A DNA stretch of 64,000 nucleotides, from positions 186,001 through 250,000 of the forward strand of contig CADCSX010000014.1 in assembly GCA_902805475.1 (NCBI GenBank), read 5' to 3'. Below, one piece after another: positions 48,150 through 61,188 of the stretch; positions within the stretch are counted from its first letter, which is position 1, and the number at the start of each line of letters is the position of its first letter. Made by a program: the position numbers and the translations under genes. The notes under the pieces were generated by a model. That model did no database searches, was not told the origin of the DNA, and was given only the letters and a program-made list of their open reading frames with translations. The stretch comes from Entonaema liquescens. Lineage: Eukaryota; Ascomycota; Sordariomycetes; Xylariales; Xylariaceae.

Positions 48150-49650
48150 CTCTGGCAAAATCAGATATTACACGCGGAGTTATCAGCACGAAATTGACCA
48201 CAGCTTCAAGAAAACAAGCTAAGTGTGAAGCACGAAATAGCTGACGAGGTTTTCCTAAACTTCGCCTTTTGAACTTGTTAAAATCCGACTGGTCTGTTGA
48301 CTCAGCAAAGCTACCTCTCAACCAGCTTCCGTATCTGTCCCGCGGATTTGAGTAGAACAGGCGGATTGAGCAAAATGAGCGAATCCTTCGAGGGTATCCG
48401 AATAAGGCAAGGAACAGCAAGCACAAAATATAACGAGCGCGAAACCAGTCGGCCGACCCGGGGGAGGAAAGCGATATTAATAAGGAAATACGGAATAAAA
48501 AAAAACCAGATCAAATGCAAGATAAACTACCAAGAGCCGACCGGTCGGGCACCAAGAACGTGGTGAGAAAAAAAAGGAATGGGATGGTAATGCCGAAAGC
48601 GAATAGGAAAAAACAAATGACGAAGAAACCAACAAGCAGAACCAAGAAAGTGAGATGAAGGTCACAAGAAACGGCTGCGAAGTTCAATTGGAGAATATCG
48701 CCAGCACCGAAGAACCCCGGCGTGCTTGGAAGGTAAGCTTGTCTAATGCCCAGATCCTCAAATAGTATAGCGCAGGGGCTTCAGCGTGGGTGTTGCGGCT
48801 CTGGGCATGGCCAATAGTGAGGCCGAACCGCTTGGCCATGTTGGAGCTGTGTCTGTTTTATTAACAGGGGCGTTTCAGCGTTCTATCAGTTACCTATTGT
48901 AGGAGATCCTCGAAGGTGGAATACTCCTGATCGGGTTCGGTGTAGGGCTGAGTTGAGGGTGTTCACCTATTCATAGAACAGGACATTTCAAATCGAATCT
49001 CAGTCCGCAAACACGCTTGCGCGTTCGGTTTCGTCTGCATATGAAATCAAATAGAAACTCAGCGCCGTCTCAGTAGCCAAGCAGCCTACCTCTCTGTAAG
49101 CCCAGCTAGGTGCAACCGTAGCAGTTCTAGTCTCCAGGTGTCTCCAGGGGTTCACTGTAAAGGCGAAGGGGGTGACACGGACCACGAGGAGTTGCCAAGA
49201 GCTCGAATACGGTAATATTTATCCATTTCACGTTAGTCCCGTCGCCATTTTTCTTGAAACCTTTTCCTTTTAGGATGTATCATGTTCTCGAAATGCTGTT
49301 CGAGGTGAAATGATAGGTCAGCAAGTTGAAATGGAAGACAGAAAGGTATTCAGCTCGACTGTTTCTACTCATTGAAAACACATCAGTTTTGTATATTTGA
49401 CGTAAATATGTATTCTTCACCGACTTATCCGAGTCTGTTAGGTCAAGTATATCGCAATGCCAATTTTGGAGCTGTCACACGTGTTGGACGCCGTGGGCTT
49501 GGCCCGTTTGTCTCAGCCATGTTCACCTTGTCTCAGCCAGGCAAGCCAACCGCTTCCTACAATTATAGCCGAATATGCGTGTTATGCAGAGCCACCGATG
49601 CGGACCACCACTCCCGACCACGGCGCTGTTAGGTAAGTAGGCAATCCCGA
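48150..49650. other. protease promoter side, no gene seen
   Basis: Includes the aspartic protease promoter. Several short frames around 48120-48660 are Arg- or Phe-rich and without a domain. No splice-linked coding series found. Confidence 0.5.
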
Positions 49651-52600
49651 CTTATTGGCCAACGATTGTTGCGTTCTGTCGGCGCGCAGGCTCCAGATGA
49701 TAACAGTGTAGGTCGGCCCGAAGCTCACAGCTGGCTCAACTGTTACATCCCGTGTCCTAGCTATCTACTGCCGCCACGGAGGCCCTTGATTAAATACTTG
49801 TTACCACCTTCTATAAATTAAGAACTTACTGCGCAACGTTTTCCTAAGTATTTAATGAAGCGTCTATCCCTTGCTTTGCGAAGGAGCATGATAGAAAGCG
49901 CCGGTAATAGATGGATTCATGTACCAGACGAAGTAGCCTATCCGAATGCGCATGTGCGTACATAGTAGGCTAGTATTGATTCTAGTAGTAGTAAGAGTAA
50001 GTATCGCGAGGAGACACGGCACTGTTACGGGTTAATCTATCGACATAAAGCTCATTATGAATCCCCGAGGATATTCTGTGCTATCACATGAGACGGCTGA
50101 GTTGGCACTACAGCTTAGTCAAGTATTATAGGAGGGTGATGTTGGGAGCTACATCCGAATAGTAAGTACCGACTACGAAGACATTGAATCCATGAGTGAA
50201 CCCACGACTCTACCCCGAAGTGTCCCTAAGCCTTTATGGCTTGTCCAACCATTTCCTAGGAGTCGCATCCAGTAAAGTTGACAGGAGCCTCCTCCTTTAT
50301 TCGCTTAGGGATCAACGGTGGTATAGGGCAAACTTTCTTCTAGTATCAGCACCACTAAGCTCGCCCTCCGTCACGTCGTGTTAGGAGCCTCGCGGAAGGT
50401 CAGAATTAATACAGATCCATATGGAATGCTTCAAACTTACACAGCTAGTTAGTGAATGGTTTTCCATTGTTGCTGCCATGAATAGCATCACTCCTTACGA
50501 CCGCTGCATGGCCTAGGCTGGGTTCCTTGACCGATTCCTCTTATCTATTGCCAATTTGCCCTTTTCCCCTTCCCTACGCCTCAACAGTACCAGGAAGTCC
50601 GTCGGGGGACACGGGATCTCTGACGGGATTCTTAGTATCGTATTACCCATTTCTGCATATTCAGGTAGGCTCCCATGCACTACCTGTAGGGACTATGGAT
50701 GCCTTTATGGCAGTATTAATGGCATATCTAAGTCCCTCTTCGCTTTTCCCCCTTTTCGATTTCATGTTTTCTGCAGCAATCTCCGATACCCCGAGTGCAA
50801 CACGATTCGCAATTGGAAAGGGGGGCGAGATAAACCCTAAGTCGAAGAGATGTGGCTTTATCATGATACAGACATGAGATATGGCACGATCGAATGCGAT
50901 GAGATAACCGAATGGATTTGAGGTGGAATTCACATGTTTAAGCTTAAAAGATATATATATCCAGGTATATTAGCATTGTCTCAAGTATCCGGTAGATTGT
51001 GTGGCGAGTGTTCGCCAAACATGGCTATCATGTACGGAGTGACGATTATAACCAACTATTGAATCCCGGTATCTCGACCTTGTTGAGCGGTAGTAGTTTT
51101 CTGGTATAACCTGTCTAAAGCCATGGCAAGTTCAATGCAACTGAATAAGGTAATGTGCAAGCAAGCCACTGAGCTATGACACCGAAGCCAAGCTTGGTCT
51201 TCGACATGCTCCAAGGTTTAGGTGACGTTGACGTAAAGCAGAGAAGAATAAGCTGCAACTCAACCTGAGTATATCATGCACATCAAGTAGGTGTCATGTG
51301 CCAGACTGGCTATACGTTCTTTAATCAGCCTCATAAACTACTCGCGGAGGTAGACCACTGGGACGAACTTCTTCAACACCATCATTTCGGTACATTACTC
51401 CAAAGCTCAGTCCTATAGCCTTGCTGAACCGTGTGACAAGCGTAATTCATCTGCCTGGTAATATAGCGGTGTCACATTCTAAATAGTCTTTCAGCGCTGT
51501 TGGAACTATGCTCATGATATTATTCGTACACTTACCTATCTGGTTGGTCAGAGCTGCTCTTCAACAGGGGCATATTGCTGCTGCCTTCGTCTTACGGACA
51601 GCGACTATTCGGGTGCAGCCTTATGAATATACTTTAGGTATCAATCGTGTATGGTTACCTAGGACTATGTTGGTAGGCTTCGAGAAGTCCTAGAGTCAAG
51701 GTCGGGGAGTTATACGACTTGTAATGCTTATATCCGAATATATAGACCGGGATATATGGCTTAGTTGCACAATATGAGAATATGAGAGGAGTTCTTCAGC
51801 TTTTCAGGATTATCTGAGCACTGCATCTCGGGAAAATTTTTTTTTTACAATATTGTGTAGCATAACATCTCACCTCATTGTATTGTGCTCCGGACTAAGA
51901 TAATAGTTCTGACACAATATTGGAGCGGAAAGGTTAATTATTACACATGTACACATGTTGCTCAGCTTCATATTTGTTTGCACAGAACTCTTGCTGAATC
52001 GAGTAAAGCTTCGGCGTTGGGGAATGCACCCTGATATCCGCTAACCACCCAACACTTACTCTGCCTCGTCAGGCTGCTAGTATCTCCGCGCATTTTCTTG
52101 GTACGCTTGTCACATCTCCGAGGGTTTAAATATCGAGCGAGGGCTACGCATACGTAGCATACGCAACCGCAATCGCAATAGGGCTAGTCTATCCGGAAAA
52201 GCATGCAAGGTTTCTCAATTGTCGCTTTGCGATACCCCTGGAACTGCTGTCAGCGGCGAGTCCATCCGACAAATGGGCAAACAGATAAAATAATAGTTGC
52301 CTGAAACGGCCCGGTGGATATTACGATTGCTTTATCACCTTTTTGCTAGTGCCATTATGGATTCAGGCTTCAAGTTTTTGCTCTTGGCTCATTCAGCCTC
52401 AACCGTCTTATAAGGAGGCACCTAAAGGAATACTCCGACCTTCGATTTCGACTCGTCATTTTTTTCTCTTTCATCGGTGAACGAGTCTGAATACCCTTAT
52501 AGGGAAATCATTATTCTCAATTCTTCTCAATCGGAGAAGGGACATACGGACGTATTAATCTGGTCTGTGGCCGATTCCCGGAGATCATATAATTGAGTAC

Positions 52601-52714
52601 TTCCACCTCTAACATCAACTCTAGGTCATCGACATCCACTTTGAGAACTAAGCGGTTGAAAAGAAAACTCCCGTGCGGACCCTACTCGATTATATAACCC
52701 ATATTTTGCTACAA
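49651..52714. other. gene-free stretch, possible decayed gene
   Basis: No intact gene. Several short frames look protein-like but are broken by stops. On the minus strand at 50661-50933 a 90-codon frame contains NRVALGVSEIAAENMKSKRG. On the plus strand, pieces at about 51000-51100 (VWRVFAKHGYHVRS) and 51300-51410 (AEVDHWDELLQ) lie in different frames. I do not recognise the family. This could be the wreck of one or two genes, or chance. The right end carries the NUDIX promoter. Confidence 0.35.
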
Positions 52715-53290
52715 ATGGGTGATCTGGAAGCACTCTCGGGGTTTGCCCCACCTGCGCCTACTCCTTTCACCTCTTCGAGCGAGCTCGATGTCTTCAAGGT
52801 CCCCCTGAAGGCATATCTACAAGCAAACCCCAAGTTTGACTCGGTAGCCGTCGCTGCTTTCGTCTTCAATGAAGAGGGAAAGCTACTCATTGTGCAGAGA
52901 GCAGCACATGACTCGTTCCCGCTGCTATGGGAGGTACCAGGAGGGGCTTGCGACTATGAAGATGAGTCCCTCTTGCATGCCGCGTCGCGCGAGCTGTGGG
53001 AGGAAAGTGGACTGCGTGCCAAGTCCATTGTTACTCTCATCGGTGAAGGTCTTCCTATCCCCTACCGGGGCAACCGATGCATGTGCAAGTACTCCTTCTT
53101 GACCGAGGTGGAACAGTATGATGTCAAGTTGGATCCCAATGAGCATCAAGCATTCTTATGGGTTACGGAGGAAGAGGCTAAAGCTGGCAAGTGTGGTGAT
53201 GTGGAATTCAGGTACACAACGAAGGACCAACGACTTGCGGTTTTCGAGGCTTTCAAGTTGAGGAACAGTAGACAGACCAGAGCTGATTAG
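52715..53290 (+). CDS. NUDIX hydrolase
   Basis: Hydrolase of nucleoside diphosphates linked to another moiety. Single exon, 191 aa, starting at the first ATG (52715); the open frame upstream has only non-ATG codons. The NUDIX box spans about residues 76-100 (GGACDYEDESLLHAASRELW plus EESGL). It keeps the metal-binding RELxEExG core; the first consensus Gly is Ala here, as I recall for related fungal proteins with a GGA start. A strand reading VAVAAFVFNEEGKLLIVQRA precedes the box. No targeting signal is visible. Substrate cannot be told from sequence. Confidence 0.92.
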   Translation: MGDLEALSGFAPPAPTPFTSSSELDVFKVPLKAYLQANPKFDSVAVAAFVFNEEGKLLIVQRAAHDSFPLLWEVPGGACDYEDESLLHAASRELWEESGLRAKSIVTLIGEGLPIPYRGNRCMCKYSFLTEVEQYDVKLDPNEHQAFLWVTEEEAKAGKCGDVEFRYTTKDQRLAVFEAFKLRNSRQTRAD

Positions 53291-54381
53291 AGCACGGCGT
53301 GTTGGGTTTTCACATGGTTAGATTCCTAGACAGAAAAGAGGCTGGATCGGACCTATTGGTGCATCTGGATATGGCGGCTTGCACGATACATGGGTATATA
53401 CCCAGAGGCCAACTATTGTAAGGTGTCATACGTGGATCTCATTGCTTTGAGCATCATTTAGACGGCTAGTCTAAGTCGTGATTATAGGGGATAAGTCGGG
53501 AGTTTAGATATTAACGTTGCGGACTGACGTGCATGAAGTATCCGTATCGTGCGGCCACGTTGATCACCCATGTTCCAAGTTGACGAGATCAGGTAGTAGT
53601 AAAGAATCAGAAGACCCCAATATGTATTAAAGTGCGTATAGTGTGTAGTATACTGAATGCATGTCTTTCTTTTTTCGTATGGGTGTACCTTATAGTACTG
53701 TAGTCATGATAGAAGCGATGCCGAGGATGCAGTTCTAGACCACGGCGGTACCCGATGGTCTAGACTGTCTGGTAAAGGCAGATGACTTCCAAGTTGGGAC
53801 GGGAGAAGAATGTGCACATAAATACCTAATGTAGGTGTATGTAAAGACAGCTCATGTGTTTGGGTACCTACATAACGTGAATGTAACAAGGCTTCGGTAA
53901 GTCGAAGATTGGATTGCGACGTTAGAAAAACAAAATGAAGAGAAAAAAGGGTAGATAGCACGCGACCAGAGTTGGAATCTTTACTGCCTTCTAAAGGACC
54001 TTAATCTTCGGTAGTACTTACCCTTATGTACCGTACCTGCTCGCAGTGCTGGAAACTTTATCTGCGACTGCTGCATCATGGACGGATGGTAATTAATCAT
54101 GTGATCATAGATGATATATGCCCCGACTTCTCATATCGATATAGATGACTAATAATAGTGGAAAGAAGTGGAGAGAAGTGGCTCGCCTAAGCTCCCGAAT
54201 GGGGATGGATCCTTGGCATTTTCGGGCGCCCGGGGCAAGCAATTCCAAGCTTCGGGAGCAATCCTCAAATCAGACCACTCGCAAATCCCTCTTTTCTAAC
54301 AACCTTCACAATTAAAACAAAACGTCACCGATTTTAGCCCAACACCCACCACCTACCCGTTGACCTCCAATTGCCGACGCC
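53291..54381. other. intergenic between NUDIX and COX4 genes
   Basis: AT-rich spacer with TACCTA/TAGGTG motifs near 53820-53870. It contains the NUDIX 3' flank and COX4 promoter. The last 80 bp before the COX4 ATG are C/A-rich, as in fungal leaders. Confidence 0.6.
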
Positions 54382-55287
54382 ATGTTCTTGCAACGCTCCG
54401 CCGTAGCCGTGGCACGCCGCGCCGTTGTGTCTCCTGTTGCCAAACGAACTTTTGCAGTCTCCGCCATCCGCCGTAAGAATGCCTTCGCCGAATTGCGCCC
54501 GAACCTGCATCGTACGATGCGGCCGTCACCAACCATATAGCTAACCAAATACTTCCAGGAGATGCTAAGAAGGTCGAGCCTCATGCCAGCGTCGGCCAGA
54601 AGATGAAGTCTTTCAACGGTACGGCTTATCTAGCCTCAATTGAGTTATTCGGTATGGTGGGGAAGCCTTTATTGACTTGGGCATTATGCAATTACAGATA
54701 TCAAGACCGAGGAAGACCTTATCGGACCCGGTGCCGCCCCCGGTACAGTCCCTACCGACCTTGAACAATCCACAGGTCTAGAGCGATTGGAAATTCTTGG
54801 AAAGATGGAGGGTGTAGATATCTTTGACATGCGACCTCTCGATGCCTCGCGAAAAGGTACGAAATTATACCATATCTATCGAATAGATAATTACGATAAA
54901 AAGTTACTGGGCTGACGGTGCACACTAGGAACTCTCGACAACCCCATCATAGTCAAGTCTGCTGGTGATGAGCAGTACGCTGGTTGCACTGGTTACCCCG
55001 CCGACTCTCACGTCGTCACTTGGCTCGGCGTACGTTTTTCCCGGACCCCAGTTCTGGATTCAATATCACAGCTCTTCCTGCTGGTAGATATGATCCTAAG
55101 AACAGTCTAGCTAATATGAATATAGATGTCCCGCGAGCGACCCATCGAGCGATGCCCCGAGTGCGGCAGTGTCTACAAGATGGAATACGTCGGACCTCAG
55201 GATGACGGCCATGGACACGGCCACGACCACCACGGCTACGAGGAGCCTAAGACCTTCGCTAACTACGTCAAGCCTGAGTACTGGTGA
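54382..55287 (+). CDS. COX4: cytochrome c oxidase subunit IV (COX4), mitochondrial
   Basis: Zinc-binding nuclear-encoded subunit of respiratory complex IV, equivalent to yeast Cox4 and animal Vb. Five exons: 54382-54472, 54559-54618, 54698-54856, 54929-55029 and 55126-55287 (190 aa). The N-terminus is an Arg-rich mitochondrial presequence (MFLQRSAVAVARRAVV..). Core motifs: TGLERLEILGKMEGVDIFDM, ASRKGTLDNPI and the zinc site GCTGYPADSH..CPECGSVYKMEYVGP. The end is His-rich (DGHGHGHDHHG). Intron 1 (86 nt) has GTAAGA, a GCTAAC branch site and CCAG; exon 2 then resumes at DAKKVEPHASVG. Intron 4 (96 nt) ends immediately before MSRERPIERCPEC. Confidence 0.93.
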
Positions 55288-58200
55288 GCATGTTTTATGA
55301 CGCAAAAGTTGGGATGGAGGACAGGGGATGGAGTTATGGCTGCATAGGTGAAGGCGGCGGCTGTAGAATTGTATATTGCTGAAGGCTGTATAGAAATCGA
55401 TTGACTTTGCAGCAGCTGCATGGATTATGCGTATGTTGTGATTCTTGACTGATTTAGTTCCCTTGCTGATTAGAGTTTGCATGACATGGTTTGTGATAGA
55501 ATTTGATTTGTTATTTGTGACATTTCGAACGTATGACGTCGGGTATAAACCTATGTTGTTCGTACTTGGGTTATGCTTGGTTTTCTATCATTTATACCTA
55601 CCGAATGTTATACTTGCCCGTAGCTATATATACTGTGTAATTGATCGGGGTTAGAGATAGGTAATAATGAGGTGGAGAAAACCATATGCTTTTTTTGTTA
55701 TGAATATCCAAGATTTGGATCACTCGGATTGAATACTGCGAATGGAAATCCATCCAAAAATTGTACCTAACATATATACGCGGGACCGAAATCTACCTAT
55801 ATGTGAGGTCAAGTACCTGTACGTATCTGTTCGTGAAACCTCGGATAGCGGAATTCCCTTAACACGGCCTAGCAGGGGTCGTAGTATAATCCTGCCCAAT
55901 CGAGCAAGTAATGTGTAAATTGTACACGTATGTAACGAGCTAAGTTAGGCTACTGGAGATGAAAAAGTGAAGATGAATACCTCTAATTTATCTAATTTGT
56001 CTAATTTGTACATAGATAGTAATAGTAATAATAACAAATAAGAACGCCAAGTCTTATAGATTAGATCGGATACGGGGAGTACGGAGTATGCAATGACCGA
56101 ATGAATAGATGAGACCGGGGTGGATGAATGATGATACCAGCTTTGGCTTTGGCTTTCTTGTTAGTGCGACTTTTTGGTACCATTAACTTTGGTACTATCG
56201 GTACTATTGATGGTACTTTTACTCGTTCTGCTCGTAAGACTACGCCTCTATTTATATCATTCTATGCAAAATGCAACATGCAACACTCAGCGAGCACATC
56301 CATCCTCCCTCGCTCCAAAATCCTACTTATGAAAAGGTGCATATCATGTGTTGCGTGCGTGGTATATACGTGTGCGGTATGGATGTATGAATGGATGGAT
56401 TATGCCTAGGTACTCCTTCATGCGATATTGTGGCTTTGTAAGTCTAAGCCCGAGGGGAGAGAAAGGGATAGAAAAGAAAAATCAGAAAATACTTATACAT
56501 AGTAGGTATAATTAGTTACCTATATAATATAATGACAGAGTAATCAAAACATTATGAGGCCGCCGACTAAACAGCGATGGCAAGCCTAATTTAACATTCG
56601 ACCAAGCTACCAAGTTTGCATTGGCGAACTATAGGAGGAAAGGTTGAATGTACCGGCTACGAATCGGATTAGTATACTATACCGCCCTTAAAAATCGGGT
56701 GCATAACGCGACGGCGTATTAATATTGGACCGTCTATTAAACATGATAAGATGGAAAAGTAACCCACCTTGCCCACCCCTTGCTAAAATCTCCGTAGGTC
56801 AGAACGAGAAAAGAGAAAAGATACAATAATAATAGGAGAGATGGAAGAAGAGAGAAGCATCAATATGTTCCTTTTTTGTCCTACCTCAACTACCAATTGC
56901 GCATAATGTTGGTATCGTGCTGTCCTACGAGACGCATGTACTCCGTGCCAACGGGGATTGCACGTACTTCCTGTATAAGAGGCGCGAATAGTGTAAGCAT
57001 GTCAAAATTCGATAATACCTAGTGCTCACCCAACCCTTCCAAAAAACCCCCTTCCAACCCCCTAAAGAAAATCATGCATATAGTCAACCCAGGTCTGACT
57101 ATCTCCAACTTGACCAAGCCAACGTGAGGGCCTGGATGGATGACATGATATGACGGTACGATGGTCCCTGTCTTATAGACTAGTAAGAGGTTTGTTTAGT
57201 CAAGTCACTTATAATAGGGTGCATAGCGCACGGAGGTCTGTAGGCTCCGATCTACGCATTAAATCTATTCGCCAGATCGTAGCAAGTATACGATCCATAT
57301 ACGTAGCTCGTATAGTAGTAGTGGGAATAGTAGTAGTAGTAATAGTAGGTATACCCTGACCTACTTGACCTAACCTCGGCTGGGGGGTGGGCAAGGTAAT
57401 ATGAGGTAGTATGAGGCATGTAGCTATATATGTAGGTACCTGCATATAGGTACATACACGCCAATGCATCCACACATGTGTAATATAAGTAATGTATCCG
57501 GTATGTGTAATGTGTAATATGTAATGTATGATGTGGATTTTATTATGTGCGTAGTGCCTCTGTGCCTATACTCGATAGACCTAGAGGTAGGTACATACGC
57601 TCCTAACTGGATCTACATACAACTTCCAAAATACACCTTACCTTATATCTGCGGCGCGTGGGGAGTTGTTTGTTTAATGTTCCCTAATGTTCCCTATGCA
57701 CACCCGCGGCCCCGAGTCTAATAATGCATGGGTGAGCTCTACCTAAAACGTCAGAGAAATAGTGTCGTACCGCGCCAATAATAAGTTGGTAGTATTGGCG
57801 CGCTGCCGCCTATCGCATTTCCCCTTGCCTATATACGTAATGTACATCTCCATCCCCCATCCCCAAGAAGGCAAAAAAAGAAAAAAGAAGAGAGAGAAAA
57901 AAAAGTTTGATAAGTCATAAGAACCGAAGACACAGAATAAAAGTAACTAATAACATCCTTGCTTTCTCCCTCTGCTACTAACAATGTTTGCATTGTTAAG
58001 ACGGGATTAGGTATCTACCTATTAGCAGCGTCTTGCAACACGGTAACCTGAAATAGGATTAGAATATTTATAAGGATGGAGAAATCTTGAATGTATAAAA
58101 CGTCGGGCCATTAAGGGATAAAATGACCTCAAGGTATACGTATACCGGTAGTAAGGATAGTAAGTATGTAGCGTAAGACTGTTAGTATATCACGTATTTA
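55288..58200. other. AT-rich intergenic, no gene seen
   Basis: COX4 3' flank and AT-rich DNA with repeated TAATTTG-like units near 55985, a TAG trinucleotide block at about 57312-57350 and many TACCTA/TAGGTA motifs around 57350-57600. Open frames are short and repeat-driven. Confidence 0.5.
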
Positions 58201-60765
58201 CGTACCCGGTTACTTATAGCAAGGTAGATATACATTATAGGGATCAAAGTCGGGAGTGTATTGCACCACAACCAACTTACCACCGCCTATTACCAACATC
58301 CAACCTGACAAGAAACCTTCCGGGGAGTGTAAACCTACAACCTACAACCTACAACCTACTACTTACATTATTATTATTATTATTCTTATTAACGAGGTAT
58401 TATTTCTCTCTAATTCCATTCCCAATCGAACCTTTTCGCGCTCCTTTCAGGATTCTCTTGTCCTCCCTCGAGTCAGTCGTCTGCACATGCCCACAATCTC
58501 ACACCCGAGTCTAGATAGCCGGTCTAAACAATACGTGTATTAGAAGACCTTGGCAATTATTTATATGGCCATCGGTGTTAGTGGATAACCATTGAACCCC
58601 CATGCTTTCCTATATGATTGCGCATCCTACTTCTTATTTGATTCTTCCCTCGTCACTATTTATTTTTTCCTCCTAGCTGCTCGCAGCTACTCGCAGCTAC
58701 ACCTGGCGCACACCCTGCCAAGCCCCATCTACAGACCCATCGCCAGACCCATCGCCCCGGCGCGTTCCCCAACGCGCATCAGCAGACCGGCATAGAGGCC
58801 AGCATTAAACTAACATCGTCGTCATCACCATTATTTAAAACGCGAGATCCGACACGGCGCAGCAACAACAATACAACTACTGAGAGAAGATAGAAGAAGA
58901 GTGAGAAAACAAAAACAAAAACAAAAACAAAAGAGAGGCCTCAAGGATTTATTCGACTTAGAAAAAGGGGACGGGGGAAAGCAACAAAAAAGTTTGTACG
59001 AAGCTACGCATCATCGCGACTAATAGAACATCACCCACCGCCGAAAACTCCGTCATTCCACCAGAAAGTTTCCTACATTGCCGGGACCCTGTTAAATGGG
59101 AGCCGCATCGACAGGCCTTGTCGAAACGGGGATCCATACTTGGAGAGATCGACTGCATCCGACTCCAACTATTGGATTGGATCGGGCAACTAATAAGACT
59201 ATTCGATTTGTCTGCCACACGAATTCCTAATTAAACACGGTCACCCTTTTTTTTTCTTCGGTACTAACGATCGATCCATATCCACCGCCCACTATTATTG
59301 ATCGGTCAGGTCGGTATAAGTCACCTAAAATACCTAAAGGTAAATGGAAATACTACTCGCTTTTACATTCCCTTTTTTTTCCCGGTTTACTCTACTACCA
59401 TCCATTCTATACTACTCTCCAATTTTGTTCACCTCCATCCCATCTAATATACCTTTAGAAGATACCCGAGGTACCTTGCTTTGGTATCTAAACATAGTAC
59501 ATAGTATACTTGCACTAGTGTTATTGTGTCTCTGCACCAGCCTGATTCCTATTCATCTTATCTACCATACTGCATTACATCCCTAAATAGGATAGACTAG
59601 AGCTGGTGGCTATTTGCTGACCCTTTTTCAAAAGAAGGATTTCTCAGCTGCGGGTAGAAAGAGAGCGAGTGTTCCCAACCTAGCGTATTAGCGGAAGTTT
59701 CACGATACATGAAGAGAGAAGAGGGAGAGGGAGAGAGAGAGAAGGAAGTGCCTTTTTGATGATTGATTCGATTAGTCACTTTTTGAGGCCGGTCATCAAT
59801 AATTTCCTAATCTAATGCTCCATCTTACGGGTGCTTCTATAGGTAAGTATTTTATTATATCTCATCGAACACGTATATCAGTCACGTTCACTTTTCCTGC
59901 ATATCATTTTTTTTTATTATTCTTTTTCTTTATTTGGCGTGTCGAGCCCACCATCGTCTAATGGTCTATCGTTTGCCGTTCATCATCGTCACCCATATTT
60001 ACCTCAAAGTACATCAATCATTAATAGGATAGTGGCCTATCTTTACTGCCTTACATACCCATTCCCATACGTACTGTACATATACACATACGCATACAGC
60101 ATACAGCATACAGCATATACAGCATATACGTTCATATGGTCATATACGTACAATTAAGTATTAAGCCCACTCTACCCCTCCTATTTTTATGCCAGCTGTC
60201 GTAGGTCGATATCTCCCGAGCAACTGCATTAGAAAACCTCATCGATGGCAACCAACTTCTTAGGTAACCAACATTAGTTACCTTGTTCGTCTCCTCGTGC
60301 AACCCGTCTTCCTCAACACGTCACGCTAATAATACGCTATTTTCCCATATTCATCAATAACATACACGTTAGGTCTGACAAAACATTTCTCCTCTAGGCC
60401 TCTCTCTACCTACCTACTTCTACACGCGCGCATAATACCTATTCGCTACCTTGATCCCTGTATTTTCTCAGGTACGGGTCTGTGGTCATCTTAAGTACGC
60501 GCATACGAGAGAATAGGCAAAGCAGCAACATAACGCGACAATATTTATTCGCCTCATGAGTCAATCAACTTAATCAAACGAACCTCGTAAGCATTTAGCA
60601 TTGGACAATACGCTCTAGTCATTATTATTAGAGTACCGTTTTCTACCGGTAAGTATCTCCCTATTTTTTTTTTTTTTTTAAACTCTGCCCCATTATACCC
60701 CTGTCCATTATTCTCTATCCATCTTATATATCACAATGCGCTCCGCGTCCCCACAACTAGGTACT

Positions 60766-60789
60766 ATACCATAATACCATAATACCATA
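60766..60789 (+). repeat. ATACCATA octamer array
   Basis: Three perfect tandem 8-bp units ATACCATA, with a fourth partial copy a few bases on. Intergenic. Confidence 0.9.
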
Positions 60790-60839
60790 CCTATACCATA
60801 TTATACCCACCTCACTTCTTATCATTACTTCTTTTTTAT

Positions 60840-60863
60840 TTCCTTCCTTCCTTCCTTCCTTCC
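60840..60863 (+). repeat. TTCC tetranucleotide microsatellite
   Basis: Six tandem TTCC units in a pyrimidine-rich tract about 330 bp upstream of the last gene. Confidence 0.93.
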
Positions 60864-61188
60864 CTTTTTCGGTCGTCATCATTAATCATTTTCGGGTTAT
60901 ACTGAAAATAATTAATATGATGAACGAACCATTCGTGCATCATCACACCCTACCACACTTACACTTATAATTCACTATCGCACCATCGCCAACAACATCA
61001 TCAACAGCAATTTTCTATCGCCCTTCACTGCATTTTTACTTTGCATTCGACGACGCGAAGTATCTCTTAGTGCATGCGGATTTTACAAACTCCACCTATG
61101 ACTTGGACTCTTAATACCTACTAATATATGTTACGTAGCAAGTGAGAGCTCTGTTGGGGATTGGGTGGATGCGCATCGAGCCGGCGCC

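Larger units (their letters stand above)
58201..61188. other. low-complexity, pyrimidine-rich upstream region
   Basis: The plus strand is strongly C/T-rich with ATT repeats (58367-58384), ACCTACA heptamers (58330-58358), AAAAC repeats (58908-58932), GCATACA heptamers (about 60095-60125), T-runs (59240, 59908, 60665) and TTCC and ATACCATA arrays. GTAAGT-like donors occur at 59842 and 60650. Such sequence is common in long leaders of fungal regulatory genes, so part of it may be the 5' untranslated region of the downstream coiled-coil gene. Confidence 0.45.

Noticed and set aside
50661..50933. 90-codon minus-strand frame as a small gene
   Set aside because: It ends in a stop without a continuation, overlaps a frame of similar length on the other strand, and I recognise no family; kept only as a possible relic.
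51130..51200. tRNA-like GCTATGACACC/CACTGAGCT piece resembling a D-arm on the minus strand
   Set aside because: Only the D-arm-like part fits; no acceptor stem pairing, anticodon arm or T-loop GTTCGA could be found.
54382..54540. Frame slip in the COX4 N-terminus
   Set aside because: A well-formed 86-nt intron with donor, branch site and acceptor explains the change of frame better.
59344..59586. 80-codon hydrophobic plus-strand frame as a small membrane protein
   Set aside because: The hydrophobicity follows from the T/C-rich composition of the leader region; no conserved motif.
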